A DNA stretch of 64,000 nt from CAWGXG01 sp963826505 (GCA_963826505.1 CAWGXG010000001.1:310001-374000), one strand, 5' to 3'. Shown: positions 53,733 through 62,588, numbered from the stretch's first letter. The notes: generated from the sequence alone by a model not told the origin. Numbers and translations are program-made.

Positions 53733-54673
53733 GCCAGATTCCGCAGCGACAGGCTTACGGCATGGCCCTGGCCGACTACGGCGACGTGAACTCGGATGTC
53801 GTGGTGCTGGACGCCGACGTATCCTCTTCTACCCTGACGAAGTTTTTCGCCGAGCGATTTCCTGCGCGCTTTTTCAACCTGGGCGTGACCGAAGCGTCGA
53901 TGGTCGATGTCGGGGTGGGGTTGGCGCTGGGCGGCGCGATCCCGTTCGTCAACACCTTCGCCGCCCTGCTGACGCTGCGCGCCTGCGAGCAGATTCGCAC
54001 CTGCGTGGCCTATGCCCATACCAACGTCAAGCTGGTGGGCGGCTATTCGGGACTGTCGGATTACAAAGACGGTCCGACGCACTTCGCGCTCAACGATGTG
54101 GCGCTCATGCGCGCCATGCCGGGGATGCTGGTCGTCACGCCCGCCGATAACGTCGAAGCGGCCAAAATGGTCGCGGCCATCGCTGAGTATGACGGCCCGG
54201 TCTACATGCGCATCAGCCGCGCCGTCGTGCCGGACGTGTTCGACAATTCGCACGTGATCACACTGGGTAAGGGCGTGACAGTGTGCCAGGGCAGTGACGC
54301 GACCATCATCGGATCGGGCAACATGGTCGGGCGCTGCGTTCAAGCGGCGGATGCTCTGGCCCGCGAAAATATCCACGCCCGCGTGCTGTCGCTGCATACG
54401 CTCAAGCCACTGGATGTCGATCTGATTCGTCAGGCGGCGGAAGAAACCGGCGCGCTGGTCACTGCCGAGGATCACTCGATTATCGGCGGAGTGGGCAGCG
54501 CGGTGGCCGAGGCGCTGGCCGGGCACTGTCCGGCTCCGGTGGAGTTTATCGGACTGAACGACACATTTGCCGAAACCGGTCCCGACACCGAAACGCTGAT
54601 GGATGCGTGCGGGCTGTCGGTGGCCGACATCGTCGCGGCGACAAAGCGCGCCATGCAGCGCAAAACGCGCTGA
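53729..54673 (+). CDS. Split transketolase, C-terminal subunit
   Basis: The 314-residue subunit contains the pyrimidine-binding and C-terminal transketolase domains. The catalytic Glu is in 'FFNLGVTEASMVDVGVGLAL'; 'FAALLTLRACEQIRTCVAYA', 'GLSDYKDGPTHFALNDVALM' and 'VTAEDHSIIGGVGSAVAEAL' are typical. ATG 53729 overlaps the end of the N-terminal subunit gene. Together they make one active transketolase transferring a two-carbon ketol unit. Confidence 0.9.
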   Translation: MSQIPQRQAYGMALADYGDVNSDVVVLDADVSSSTLTKFFAERFPARFFNLGVTEASMVDVGVGLALGGAIPFVNTFAALLTLRACEQIRTCVAYAHTNVKLVGGYSGLSDYKDGPTHFALNDVALMRAMPGMLVVTPADNVEAAKMVAAIAEYDGPVYMRISRAVVPDVFDNSHVITLGKGVTVCQGSDATIIGSGNMVGRCVQAADALARENIHARVLSLHTLKPLDVDLIRQAAEETGALVTAEDHSIIGGVGSAVAEALAGHCPAPVEFIGLNDTFAETGPDTETLMDACGLSVADIVAATKRAMQRKTR

Positions 54674-54700
54674 CGCGGCGAGAGAGTGGATTGAGAGATA

Positions 54701-56419
54701 ATGGCACCGCGTGGTCTGGCTAACCGGCTGACAGAATACGGCGACTCTGAGATGGCGCTGTATTTGCGGCGTTCGTTTGCCCGTTCGATGGGCTTCAGCT
54801 GTCACGCCCTGGGCAAGCCGGTCGTCGGCATCGTGAATACCTTCAGCGAGCTGAACAACTGTCACCGTGGGCTGCGCGAGTTGGCCGAAGCCGTCAAGCG
54901 CGGCGTGTGGCAGGCCGGGGGTCTGCCGCTGGAATTCCCGGTGATCTCGCTGGGCGAAATGTTTCTCCATCCCACGAGCATGATGTATCGCAATCTGATG
55001 GCGATGGACGTCGAAGCCATGCTGCGCGCCCAGCCGTTGGACGCGGTGGTGCTGTTGGGCGGCTGCGATAAGACGCTGCCCGCTCTGCTGATGGGAGCCG
55101 CCAGCGCGGGACTGCCCGCGATCGTGGTCGCCGCCGGGCCGATGCTGCCCGGCGATTACCAGGGGGAACGCGTCGGCGCGTGCACGGACTGTCGCCGTTT
55201 CTGGGCGCAGTACCGCCAGGGCACGATGGATGCCAGCACCATTCACCAGGTCGAGGGCGAGCTAGTCCCCACGGCTGGGACATGCGGTGTGATGGGCACG
55301 GCCAGCACCATGGCGTGCCTGGTCGAAGCCCTGGGCATGATGCTGCCCGGCGGGGCGAGTGTGCCCGCCGTTTACGCGGGCCGCCTGCGACACGGCGAGC
55401 TGAGCGGCTACCGGGCGGTCGAATTGGCGCACGAAAATCTGACGCCGGACCAGATCATGACGCCCGCCGCCTTCGATAATGCGCTGGTGGTCTTGCAGGC
55501 CATCGGCGGCTCGACCAACGCCATCATCCACCTGACGGCCCTGGCGGGGCGTCTCGGCCAGCGGCTCGACCTGGGGCGGCTGGATGCTTTCAGTGAGACG
55601 GTGCCGCTGCTGGTCGATCTCAAACCGTCCGGCCAGCATTACATGGCCGATTTCCACCGCGCGGGCGGAATGCCGGTCGTGCTGCAGGAACTCAAGCCGC
55701 ACCTCCAGCCCGACGTCTGCACCGTGTCTGGCCTGATGCTCGGCGAAGTGATGGATCCGGCATACCAATACCCGGATTGGCAGGATGTGATCCGGCCCGC
55801 CGCGAATCCGTTCCAACCGCGCGGCTCGCTGGTGGTGCTCAAGGGCAGCCTGTGCCCGGATGGGGCCGTGCTCAAACGCTCGGCGGCCAGCCCGGACCTG
55901 CTCAAAACGACCGGGCGGGCGGTAGTCTTCACCTCGCTGCAGGATCTCGCGGATCGCATCGACGCGCCCGATCTCGACGTGACTCCGCAGGATATTCTCG
56001 TCCTGCAAAACGCGGGGCCAATCGGCGCACCGGGCATGCCGGAAGCGGGCTGCCTGCCGATCCCCAAGAAACTGGCGGGCGTGCGCGACATGGTCCGCAT
56101 TTCGGACGCGCGTATGAGCGGCACGGCGTTTGGCACGGTGGTGCTGCATGTATCGCCCGAGGCCGCCGTCCAGGGACCATTGGGATTGGTGCGCGATGGC
56201 GATTCGATCACGCTGGATGTAGAACACCGCTCGCTCGATCTGCTGGTGACGGAGAGCGAGCTAGCGAGGCGGCGGGCAGATCATTCGCCCAGCCCTGCGC
56301 GGTTCACGCGGGGTTATGAGCGGCTGTACGTCCAACACGTGCAGCAAGCCCATCTGGGCGCGGATTTTGACTTTTTGCAGCACGACGCGCTGTTGGCCAG
56401 CGCGGACGAGGCACCTTGA
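54701..56419 (+). CDS. IlvD/Edd-family dehydratase (dihydroxy-acid or sugar-acid dehydratase)
   Basis: The 572-residue protein has the family's Fe-S and Mg motifs: 'VVGIVNTFSELNNCHRGLRE', 'VVLLGGCDKTLPALLMGAAS', 'GACTDCRRFWAQYRQG', 'PTAGTCGVMGTASTMACLVE' and 'ISDARMSGTAFGTVVLHVSP'. Cysteines in GGCDK, ACTDC and GTCGV are the expected cluster ligands. IlvD acts in branched-chain amino acid synthesis, but the setting among sugar genes and a Gfo/Idh dehydrogenase favours an aldonate (arabinonate/xylonate-type) dehydratase giving a 2-keto-3-deoxy acid. It is 27 bases after the transketolase gene. Confidence 0.85.
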   Translation: MAPRGLANRLTEYGDSEMALYLRRSFARSMGFSCHALGKPVVGIVNTFSELNNCHRGLRELAEAVKRGVWQAGGLPLEFPVISLGEMFLHPTSMMYRNLMAMDVEAMLRAQPLDAVVLLGGCDKTLPALLMGAASAGLPAIVVAAGPMLPGDYQGERVGACTDCRRFWAQYRQGTMDASTIHQVEGELVPTAGTCGVMGTASTMACLVEALGMMLPGGASVPAVYAGRLRHGELSGYRAVELAHENLTPDQIMTPAAFDNALVVLQAIGGSTNAIIHLTALAGRLGQRLDLGRLDAFSETVPLLVDLKPSGQHYMADFHRAGGMPVVLQELKPHLQPDVCTVSGLMLGEVMDPAYQYPDWQDVIRPAANPFQPRGSLVVLKGSLCPDGAVLKRSAASPDLLKTTGRAVVFTSLQDLADRIDAPDLDVTPQDILVLQNAGPIGAPGMPEAGCLPIPKKLAGVRDMVRISDARMSGTAFGTVVLHVSPEAAVQGPLGLVRDGDSITLDVEHRSLDLLVTESELARRRADHSPSPARFTRGYERLYVQHVQQAHLGADFDFLQHDALLASADEAP

Positions 56420-56696
56420 AAACAGTCTGAACGCGGCACGGGCTGATGCCTGTATAACGCGCTTAGTGACGTCGCAGCACGCGCATAGTCGATGATCGGA
56501 TTGGCTGGTGTTTCTCTGGCAGGCTGCCCGGCAACGGGTGACCGGCCCTGGTAGAAGGAGGTGGCATTAGCGACAGCCGGTAGCAGGCTCTAGTCGTGCG
56601 AGGACCGTACACCGGCAGCCCAAAAGGTGTTACAAACCCGTTCAGGCAGGTAGAGCTACCCAAACGAATGATAAGTTCCAGGAGAGAAAAAACATA
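56420..56696 (+). other. 277-base leader/gap before the second sugar-binding protein gene
   Basis: No gene of convincing quality is present. GAAGGAGGTGG near 56555-56565 is a strong ribosome-site look-alike without a following start codon, and several short G/C-rich inverted segments (for example GGCTGCCCGGC and GCCGGTAGC) could fold. It may contain the operon promoter or an untranslated leader; I see no known riboswitch consensus or tRNA. Confidence 0.3.
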
Positions 56697-57956
56697 ATGT
56701 CCAAGAAACGCCTCATTCATTTAGTGATTTTGACCGCGATCTTGTTGTCGTTCAATGCTATGGCCGTCAGCGCGCAGAGCGGGATCAGCATCGTACACTA
56801 CTTCAGCGATGCTCTCGGCCAGCAGACTATGGGCGAAATCCTCGATGGTTTCAACGCCGCCAATCCGGATTATAAAGTCGAGGACAACTCCGCCGGGCAC
56901 GAGGACTTCAAGACGCAAATCCTGGTGACGATTGCCGGTGATAATCCTCCGGACATCTTCTCCTACTGGGCCGGTGCCCGCACGCAGTTCATCGTGGATG
57001 CTGATCGCCTGATGCCGCTGGATGATTTCTGGGCCGCGAACAATCTGGACGACTTCATTCCGGCTGGCGTCAAGTCTGCCGCCGTCTACAACGACCATAT
57101 CTACAACATCCCGATGAACGTCCACATCATCGGCTTCTTCTATAACCCCAAAGTCATGGAAGCGGCTGGAATCATGGCCATGCCCACCACCTGGGACGAC
57201 TTCATCGCCATGTGCGAAACCCTGAAGGCGTCCGGCGTGACCCCGATCGCGCTCGGCTCGAGCAATCGCTGGCCCGCGCAATACTGGTTTGACTACACCA
57301 TCTCGCGCACCGCTGGCCCCGAATATCGCCAGAAACTGATGGCCGGTGAAGCCAAATACACCGATCCCGAAGTTGAGACCGCGATGGGCTACTGGAAACA
57401 ACTGACGGACGCCGGGTACTTTGTCCCGGATGCCAATGCCTATGACTGGGACGTGGCCGCCAACATGGTCGCGAACGGCGATGCCGCTATGACCCTGATG
57501 GGCACCTGGATCACCGGTCTGTGGAACGGCAACGGCCTGGAGCCGATCACCGATTACGACTTCTTCCCGTTCCCGGTCATCAACCCTGATGTGCCGATGG
57601 TCGCGCATGGCTCGATCGACGGCTGGGTTGTCCCGCAGAGCGCCAAGAATCCTGCGGGCGCGGAAGCCCTGTTGAACTGGTTCCTCAGCCCTGAGATTCA
57701 GCAGAAGTGGGCGTTGGGCCAGGGTGCACTCGCGGCCTCGACCGCCATCGACACGTCGGCTTACTCGCCGGTGATGGCGAAGGCAGCGCAGCACCTGTCT
57801 GAGGTCGAGTTCCTGAGCGGCTATGATCTTTCGACCACGCCGCCCATGGCCGAAGGTGGCCTGGACATGTTCGCCATGTTCATGAACGATCCTTCTGGCT
57901 TCAAGGATTACCTGCAGGAAACGCAGGCGATTGCTGACGACGTGTTCGGAAGCTAA
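56697..57956 (+). CDS. Sugar ABC transporter substrate-binding protein, family 1
   Basis: The 419-residue protein starts at ATG 56697 after AGGAGAG. A signal peptide ('LIHLVILTAILLSFNAMAVS') precedes a family-1 binding fold: 'GISIVHYFSDALGQQTMGEI', 'TIAGDNPPDIFSYWAGARTQ', 'YNIPMNVHIIGFFYNPKVME', 'GDAAMTLMGTWITGLWNG', 'VPQSAKNPAGAEALLNWFLS'. It gives specificity to the importer formed with the two permeases downstream. A strong terminator-like hairpin follows. Intact, unlike its counterpart at 18887. The ligand is presumably the substrate of the 46.8-56.4 kb enzymes. Confidence 0.9.
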   Translation: MSKKRLIHLVILTAILLSFNAMAVSAQSGISIVHYFSDALGQQTMGEILDGFNAANPDYKVEDNSAGHEDFKTQILVTIAGDNPPDIFSYWAGARTQFIVDADRLMPLDDFWAANNLDDFIPAGVKSAAVYNDHIYNIPMNVHIIGFFYNPKVMEAAGIMAMPTTWDDFIAMCETLKASGVTPIALGSSNRWPAQYWFDYTISRTAGPEYRQKLMAGEAKYTDPEVETAMGYWKQLTDAGYFVPDANAYDWDVAANMVANGDAAMTLMGTWITGLWNGNGLEPITDYDFFPFPVINPDVPMVAHGSIDGWVVPQSAKNPAGAEALLNWFLSPEIQQKWALGQGALAASTAIDTSAYSPVMAKAAQHLSEVEFLSGYDLSTTPPMAEGGLDMFAMFMNDPSGFKDYLQETQAIADDVFGS

Positions 57957-57976
57957 CGTTTGATCGTATACTGAGC

Positions 57977-58014
57977 GTACCTGGGGCAGGGCTTGTCCTG
58001 CCCCAGGTACTTTT
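57977..58014 (+). terminator. Rho-independent terminator/attenuator after the binding-protein gene
   Basis: GTACCTGGGGCAGG (57977-57990), loop GCTTGT and CCTGCCCCAGGTAC (57997-58010) form a perfect 14-bp hairpin followed by TTTT. Placed between binding protein and permeases, it should lower permease expression relative to the binding protein. Confidence 0.75.
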
Positions 58015-58069
58015 GAGTTATGCCGTTAACACGCTCTGGACCTCTCTGGGCGGCTGGGAGACATAATAG

Positions 58070-58951
58070 GTGACCCGAGAACGACGGATGTGGGCTTTTC
58101 TATTCCTGGTAGTGCCGGTCAGTATCTATCTGATCGTGGTGATCTACCCGCTGCTGTCCTCGTTTTACTTCAGCTTCACCGATTGGAATGGATTTAGCGC
58201 ACATTACAAATTTGTAGGTTTAGATAACTTTAAGCGGATGAAGACTGATCGCTTGTTTCGCAACGCCATCGAAAATACGGTTGTGTGGACGATCGCCGCG
58301 GTGGTTCTGCCGACGGTGGGTGGGCTGCTGCTCGCGCTGGCACTCCACGAACGGGGCATTTTGTCCCGACTATACAAGTCGCTGTTTTACCTCCCGATCT
58401 GCCTGTCGCTGGTGGTGATCGGCCAGGTGTGGATTTGGATTTACCAACCCGGGTTCGGGCTGTTGAACGTCTTTCTGGATAACGCCGGGTTGAGCAGTCT
58501 GTCGCGCGCCTGGTTGGCCAAACCCGATACCGCCCTGGGGTCGGTCATCGCGGCCTGGACATGGCAGCAAATCGCGCTGGCGATGGTCATCTTTCTGGCC
58601 GGGCTCACGGCTGTGCCCAAGGAACTGACCGAGGCCGCCGAGATTGACGGGGCGGGATATTGGCGGACGGTCCGTCACATCGTGATTCCGCTGCTGCGCC
58701 CGGCGTCGATCGTCGTGATCGCGCTGGCGGTGATTAACTCGCTCAAAAGCTTCGACATTCTTTACATGATGACCAAAGGTGGCCCGTTCCACTCGTCCGA
58801 CAATCTGGCCATGATGATGTACAACGAATCATTTCAGAAATACCGCATGGGCTACGGCAGCGCGGTCGCGGTGGTGCTGTTCATAATCACGCTGGTGGTC
58901 ATCACGTTCTATTTCCGTCAACAACGTGGGCTGGAGCAACTCTATGACTGA
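58070..58951 (+). CDS. Sugar ABC transporter permease, MalF-like
   Basis: The 293-residue protein starts at GTG 58070 (GGGAG nine bases upstream). Six membrane helices begin with 'MWAFLFLVVPVSIYLIVVIY'; 'SFYFSFTDWNGFSAHYKFVG' is the MalF/UgpA-type first loop and 'LTEAAEIDGAGYWRTVRHIV' is the EAA loop that docks the ATPase. It overlaps the next permease gene by eight bases. No transporter ATPase is encoded nearby, as is common where one MsmK/UgpC-like ATPase serves several importers. Confidence 0.92.
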   Translation: MTRERRMWAFLFLVVPVSIYLIVVIYPLLSSFYFSFTDWNGFSAHYKFVGLDNFKRMKTDRLFRNAIENTVVWTIAAVVLPTVGGLLLALALHERGILSRLYKSLFYLPICLSLVVIGQVWIWIYQPGFGLLNVFLDNAGLSSLSRAWLAKPDTALGSVIAAWTWQQIALAMVIFLAGLTAVPKELTEAAEIDGAGYWRTVRHIVIPLLRPASIVVIALAVINSLKSFDILYMMTKGGPFHSSDNLAMMMYNESFQKYRMGYGSAVAVVLFIITLVVITFYFRQQRGLEQLYD

Positions 58952-59831
58952 AGCAACACGCGCCGCAGCGCTGCACGCGCCTTCGAACGCGGCTCGCGTA
59001 CCGGCTTCGCGTCGGATACGTACGGTGGTCTTGTATGTCTTGCTCACGCTGCTGTTGGTGATCTATTCACTGCCCAGCCTGGGCGTTGTACTGACGTCAC
59101 TGAAATCCAACGCGGAGATCGCACGCGAGGGCGTGTGGAATCTGCCGGACAACGTGAGTTTCCAGAACTTCCACGATGCCTGGGTAGAAGGCAAGGCAGG
59201 GAAGTACATCGTCAACTCGCTCAAGGTCACGATCCCGGCCACGCTCGTGTCGATCATGCTCGGCATTCTGACCGGCTATACCCTGGCCAAGCTGGCCTTT
59301 CGCGGCAGCGAGTACCTGTTTATTTTCCTGGTGGCCGGGCTGTTCATCCCGCCGCAAGTCGTGATGATCCCGCTGTTCCGCCTGTTCAACAGTTGGGGGC
59401 TGTACGACACGCTGTGGCCGATGATTATCGTGCATATTGGGTTCGGAATCCCGATCTGCACGCTGGTGATGAAGAACTTTTTCGCCACGATCCCGACCGC
59501 GATCCGCGAGGCGGCCATCATCGACGGCGCGAACGAGCTGATGGTCCTGGTGCGGGTGATGGTCCCGCTGTCCCTGCCGTCGATGGCGGTCCTGGCGACG
59601 CTTCAGTTCACGTGGATTTGGAACGATTTCCTGTGGCCGGTCATCTTCACCCGCTCGGACTCGGCGCGGACGATCATGTTCGGGCTGGCGTCATTGCGCG
59701 GGCAGTACAGCGTGGCTTATGGCACGCAGTCGGCGATGGCGGTGTTTGCCAGCATCCCGACGCTGCTCATTTTCATCTTCTTCCAGAAGTATTTCATCCG
59801 CGGCCTGACGCTTGGCTCGGTGAAGGGCTAA
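58944..59831 (+). CDS. Sugar ABC transporter permease, MalG-like
   Basis: The 295-residue protein starts at ATG 58944 (GGAG at 58933-58936), overlapping the MalF-like stop. It has six helices ('VVLYVLLTLLLVIYSLPSLG', 'YLFIFLVAGLFIPPQVVMIP') and the EAA loop 'IREAAIIDGANELMVLVRVM', ending 'QKYFIRGLTLGSVKG' as in MalG/LacG proteins. It completes the importer with 56697 and 58070. Five bases separate its stop from that of the convergent Rieske gene. Confidence 0.92.
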   Translation: MTEATRAAALHAPSNAARVPASRRIRTVVLYVLLTLLLVIYSLPSLGVVLTSLKSNAEIAREGVWNLPDNVSFQNFHDAWVEGKAGKYIVNSLKVTIPATLVSIMLGILTGYTLAKLAFRGSEYLFIFLVAGLFIPPQVVMIPLFRLFNSWGLYDTLWPMIIVHIGFGIPICTLVMKNFFATIPTAIREAAIIDGANELMVLVRVMVPLSLPSMAVLATLQFTWIWNDFLWPVIFTRSDSARTIMFGLASLRGQYSVAYGTQSAMAVFASIPTLLIFIFFQKYFIRGLTLGSVKG

Positions 59832-59836
59832 GCCCC

Positions 59837-60253
59837 TCAGGTCAGGAACAGGCGCAGATCGCCGTCGCTATCCTCTTCGACGCGCAGGGCGGGCAGTGCT
59901 TGCTTGGCGGGGCCGTGTAGGAGGTTGCCGGACGAGTCGTAGCGCGAGCCGTGACACGGGCAGACGAACCCGCTGCCCTTCTGTTCGACGGTGCAGCCCA
60001 GGTGGGTACACACCAAACTCACTGCGGAAAAACCGTCTTCGTCGTGGATCAGCACGGCTGGGACGTCCGGCAGCAGCGTATGCGTCCCGAGCGGGTACTC
60101 CTGGGCAGCACCCAGGTCGATATCGGTTGGGGCGCTCAATTCCGCCTGAAACCCCAGGAAGCGGACCAATCCATCCAGGCTGAGCAGACCGCTCACCGCT
60201 AGCAGGGCGGTGGTGGTCATCTTCAAAACATCACGGCGGCGATATTCAGACAT
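59837..60253 (-). CDS. Rieske [2Fe-2S] protein of a quinol-oxidising complex
   Basis: The 138-residue protein has a Tat-like start ('SEYRRRDVLKM') and one membrane helix ('TTALLAVSGLLSLDGLVRFL'), then a Rieske fold. Cluster ligands are Cys82 and His84 in 'VCTHLGC' and Cys98 and His101 in 'VCPCHGSRYD'; Cys87 and Cys100 can form the usual disulfide. It would shuttle electrons from quinol at the cytochrome b Qo site to a cytochrome c, here the multiheme protein encoded just upstream (53 bases). Last gene of the minus-strand electron-transfer operon. Confidence 0.9.
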   Translation of the reverse strand: MSEYRRRDVLKMTTTALLAVSGLLSLDGLVRFLGFQAELSAPTDIDLGAAQEYPLGTHTLLPDVPAVLIHDEDGFSAVSLVCTHLGCTVEQKGSGFVCPCHGSRYDSSGNLLHGPAKQALPALRVEEDSDGDLRLFLT

Positions 60254-60306
60254 AAGCGCTCACATCATCCTTCGAACTGTCCCAAGTTAACGATTTCCAT
60301 CAACTC

Positions 60307-61554
60307 CTAGCGTTCCACGGCATGGCATGCATGGCAATACTGCGAATTCTGCTGCTGCGGGTCCTGCTGGCATTGCGTACCCATCACCGGGCGGAAGGTG
60401 AACGTCTGACCGGTGGCTTTGCCGGTGAGCGTGTAGGTGCCGTCCGGCAGAACGCGCGTGTTCCACAGCGGCTCGCCCTGCTCGGTGGCGAGGATCACGT
60501 CGCCGACCTGGAGCTCCACGACTGGGTTGAGAAAGGCCAGCTTGACGGCGAGCTCGTCCTCGCTGGCGATGGTGTAGGTTTGCGGCAGCTCGGTCAGCGT
60601 GCCGTGACACGTTTTGCACTGCACATATTGGATGTCGCCCATGCTGGAATGAATATCGCCGTCGCCCATGACCTCGACGCGCGTGTGGCAGTCGATGCAG
60701 TCCAGCGTCCATTCGCAGCGGGTGAACTGGGCGATCGGCTGGTAATAGTCGTGCAAGCGATCGGTGGGCGTGTCGCTGCGTGGCTCAAAGGTCATCGAGC
60801 GCAAATCATAGTTGCCCCGGTTGTGGCACGTGTTGCACTGTGTGTACGGAATGGCGGTCGTCAGGTGGTGGATCTGACCTTCGGGCGCGCTGGTGATGTC
60901 GGGCGTGTGGCAAGCCGCGCAGCCGGTCAGACGCGCGAACGCGTCGCCATCCGGAGGTTCAGCGCCGATGTGGCAGGTGAGGCAGTTTTCGCCAAACAGG
61001 TGGACCGATGGGTTGGACATTTGTGAGACATCAAGCGCGGCGAGTGCGGCGACACCGGTGCTCGTCGTGACGTCATCATCGGCCACAGCGTAAACGCCGA
61101 ATTGGGCGGTCAGGCTGGGCTGCGCGCCGAACGTGTACAGTATATTTGCGATCGCCCCGGCGTAAGTCGCCTGGACGCTGGTCGTCACGCGCTGGATGTG
61201 ATCCTGATACTCCTGTGGGCTGCCGCTGTGACAGTTGCCGCCGCCACAGGATTGTTCGACCACGGTCAGATCGGAGGGATTCGCGCCGCCGCGCAGGGTG
61301 CTGTGCGCCAGATCGGCGTTGAGCGCCAGCCGTTCGCCGCCGTGACACACCACGCAGCCAAAGGTCTCGACCGGATGCGCGGCGCTGATTTCGGGTAGAT
61401 CGCCGTGACAGGTGAGGCAGTATTCGGCTTCGCCGGTCAGCGTGGGAGTCAGCGCCACCGGCCGGGTGCGCCGCGCCTCGACCCACCAGGCCAGTAGCAA
61501 GGCTCCCAACAGCAGGGCGGCAGCGAGTACGATCGAGCGGCGCGGCGTCATCAT
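60307..61554 (-). CDS. Membrane-anchored multiheme cytochrome c (about nine hemes)
   Basis: The 415-residue protein starts at ATG 61554, overlapping the cytochrome b stop (ATGA). One N-terminal helix ('SIVLAAALLLGALLLAWWVE') anchors or exports it. Eight CxxCH heme sites are visible: CLTCH, CVVCH, CLTCH, CAACH, CNTCH, CIDCH, CKTCH and CHACH, plus one CGGGNCH (a Cx4CH site) giving nine. Scattered additional His residues can be distal ligands. The last ~60 residues before the final heme form a beta-rich insert ('VGDVILATEQGEPLWNTRVL'). It is the probable electron acceptor of the Rieske/cytochrome b pair and may pass electrons to a periplasmic carrier or terminal reductase. Confidence 0.88.
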   Translation of the reverse strand: MMTPRRSIVLAAALLLGALLLAWWVEARRTRPVALTPTLTGEAEYCLTCHGDLPEISAAHPVETFGCVVCHGGERLALNADLAHSTLRGGANPSDLTVVEQSCGGGNCHSGSPQEYQDHIQRVTTSVQATYAGAIANILYTFGAQPSLTAQFGVYAVADDDVTTSTGVAALAALDVSQMSNPSVHLFGENCLTCHIGAEPPDGDAFARLTGCAACHTPDITSAPEGQIHHLTTAIPYTQCNTCHNRGNYDLRSMTFEPRSDTPTDRLHDYYQPIAQFTRCEWTLDCIDCHTRVEVMGDGDIHSSMGDIQYVQCKTCHGTLTELPQTYTIASEDELAVKLAFLNPVVELQVGDVILATEQGEPLWNTRVLPDGTYTLTGKATGQTFTFRPVMGTQCQQDPQQQNSQYCHACHAVER

Positions 61555-62588
61555 GCTCCACCTGACAGCCAGGCGAGCAGCGTCAAGGCCAGCACCAGCA
61601 CGCCGATCGCGGACAGAATCAACTGCGCCAACCGGTTTGACTTGGGAAACCAGCGCCCCAGCTCGCGTTCGTCGGGCGGGGGGAGCAGGTAAGGAATAGC
61701 CGCCAGCACGGCCAGCACGGCCAGCGGAGCCAGCACGCCCCACACGAACGGATCGCCCCAGGTGAGCATGCGCTGCACCCACAGAAAAAACCACGGGGCG
61801 CGCACGTCGCCGGAAACGGCGGAAAGCTCCGTGATCGGCGCGGCAATTGGGGCGGGGGCGAAGCTGGCCGTGAGAATCAGCGCGGCGCTGGTCATCAACA
61901 TGGCGAATGCTTCGCGGCGCACCAGCTCGACGCGCGTGATCCGCGCGCGATCGGAGCGCAGCGCCGGGGGCGGCACGGCGATTCCGCCGTCACGCCGCAC
62001 GCGGAACAGGTGCCAGCCCATGATCAGCACGGCGATTAGCATCAGGCCGAAGATGTGCCAGGCGTAGAAGCGGGTCAACGTGGCAGGGCCGGGCCGCGAT
62101 CCGCCCACGACAATGGCATGCAGGCTGTCGCCGATAGCGGGAATGGTCTTGAGCAGATTGGTGCCGACCACCAGCGCCCACTGAATACCCTGGTCCCAAC
62201 GCAGAACGTAACCGGTGAAATTCAGCAGAACGGCCAGCACGAACAGCGCCAGTCCTAACAGCGCGTTGAAGCGGCGCGGCGGACCGTACGCGCCGGTGAA
62301 CACGACCCGCACCAGATGAACCGCCATCACGATCATCAGGAATTGGGCCGCCCAGTAGTGCAGGTTGCGCACCAGTCCGCCCAGGGCCACGTGATAGGTG
62401 ATGGTCTGGATCGAGAGCGCGGCCTGATCGGGCGTGGGCGTGTAATAGAACATCTCCAGCGCGCCCGTGACGATCAGCACCAGCACCAGAAAGACGGCGA
62501 TCCCGCCCGCGCCCAGAGTGTAACGCCACCGCGCTTGTTGGGCTGGGAGAGTGGGTGGGTGCAGGTGATAGAAGAAGTTTGGGCGCAT
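61551..62588 (-). CDS. Cytochrome b (b6-like core fused to a subunit-IV-like C-terminus)
   Basis: The 345-residue membrane protein has the four-helix cytochrome b core. The first heme-ligand pair is in 'NLHYWAAQFLMIVMAVHLVR' (His spaced 14) and the second spans 'FYAWHIFG' to 'MGWHLFRV' (spaced 15, as in cytochrome b6). The C-terminal part adds about three helices like subunit IV, but the PEWY motif of the Qo site reads APWF ('VRAPWFFLWVQRML'), so its key Glu is absent. The arrangement lies between bc1 cytochrome b (~400 residues) and separate b6/IV. It is flanked by NrfD-like and multiheme cytochrome genes. Confidence 0.9.
   Translation of the reverse strand: MRPNFFYHLHPPTLPAQQARWRYTLGAGGIAVFLVLVLIVTGALEMFYYTPTPDQAALSIQTITYHVALGGLVRNLHYWAAQFLMIVMAVHLVRVVFTGAYGPPRRFNALLGLALFVLAVLLNFTGYVLRWDQGIQWALVVGTNLLKTIPAIGDSLHAIVVGGSRPGPATLTRFYAWHIFGLMLIAVLIMGWHLFRVRRDGGIAVPPPALRSDRARITRVELVRREAFAMLMTSAALILTASFAPAPIAAPITELSAVSGDVRAPWFFLWVQRMLTWGDPFVWGVLAPLAVLAVLAAIPYLLPPPDERELGRWFPKSNRLAQLILSAIGVLVLALTLLAWLSGGA

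Noticed and set aside
53585..55246. Open frame of about 550 codons antisense to the transketolase and dehydratase genes
   Set aside because: It spans two genuine plus-strand genes and has no domain features.
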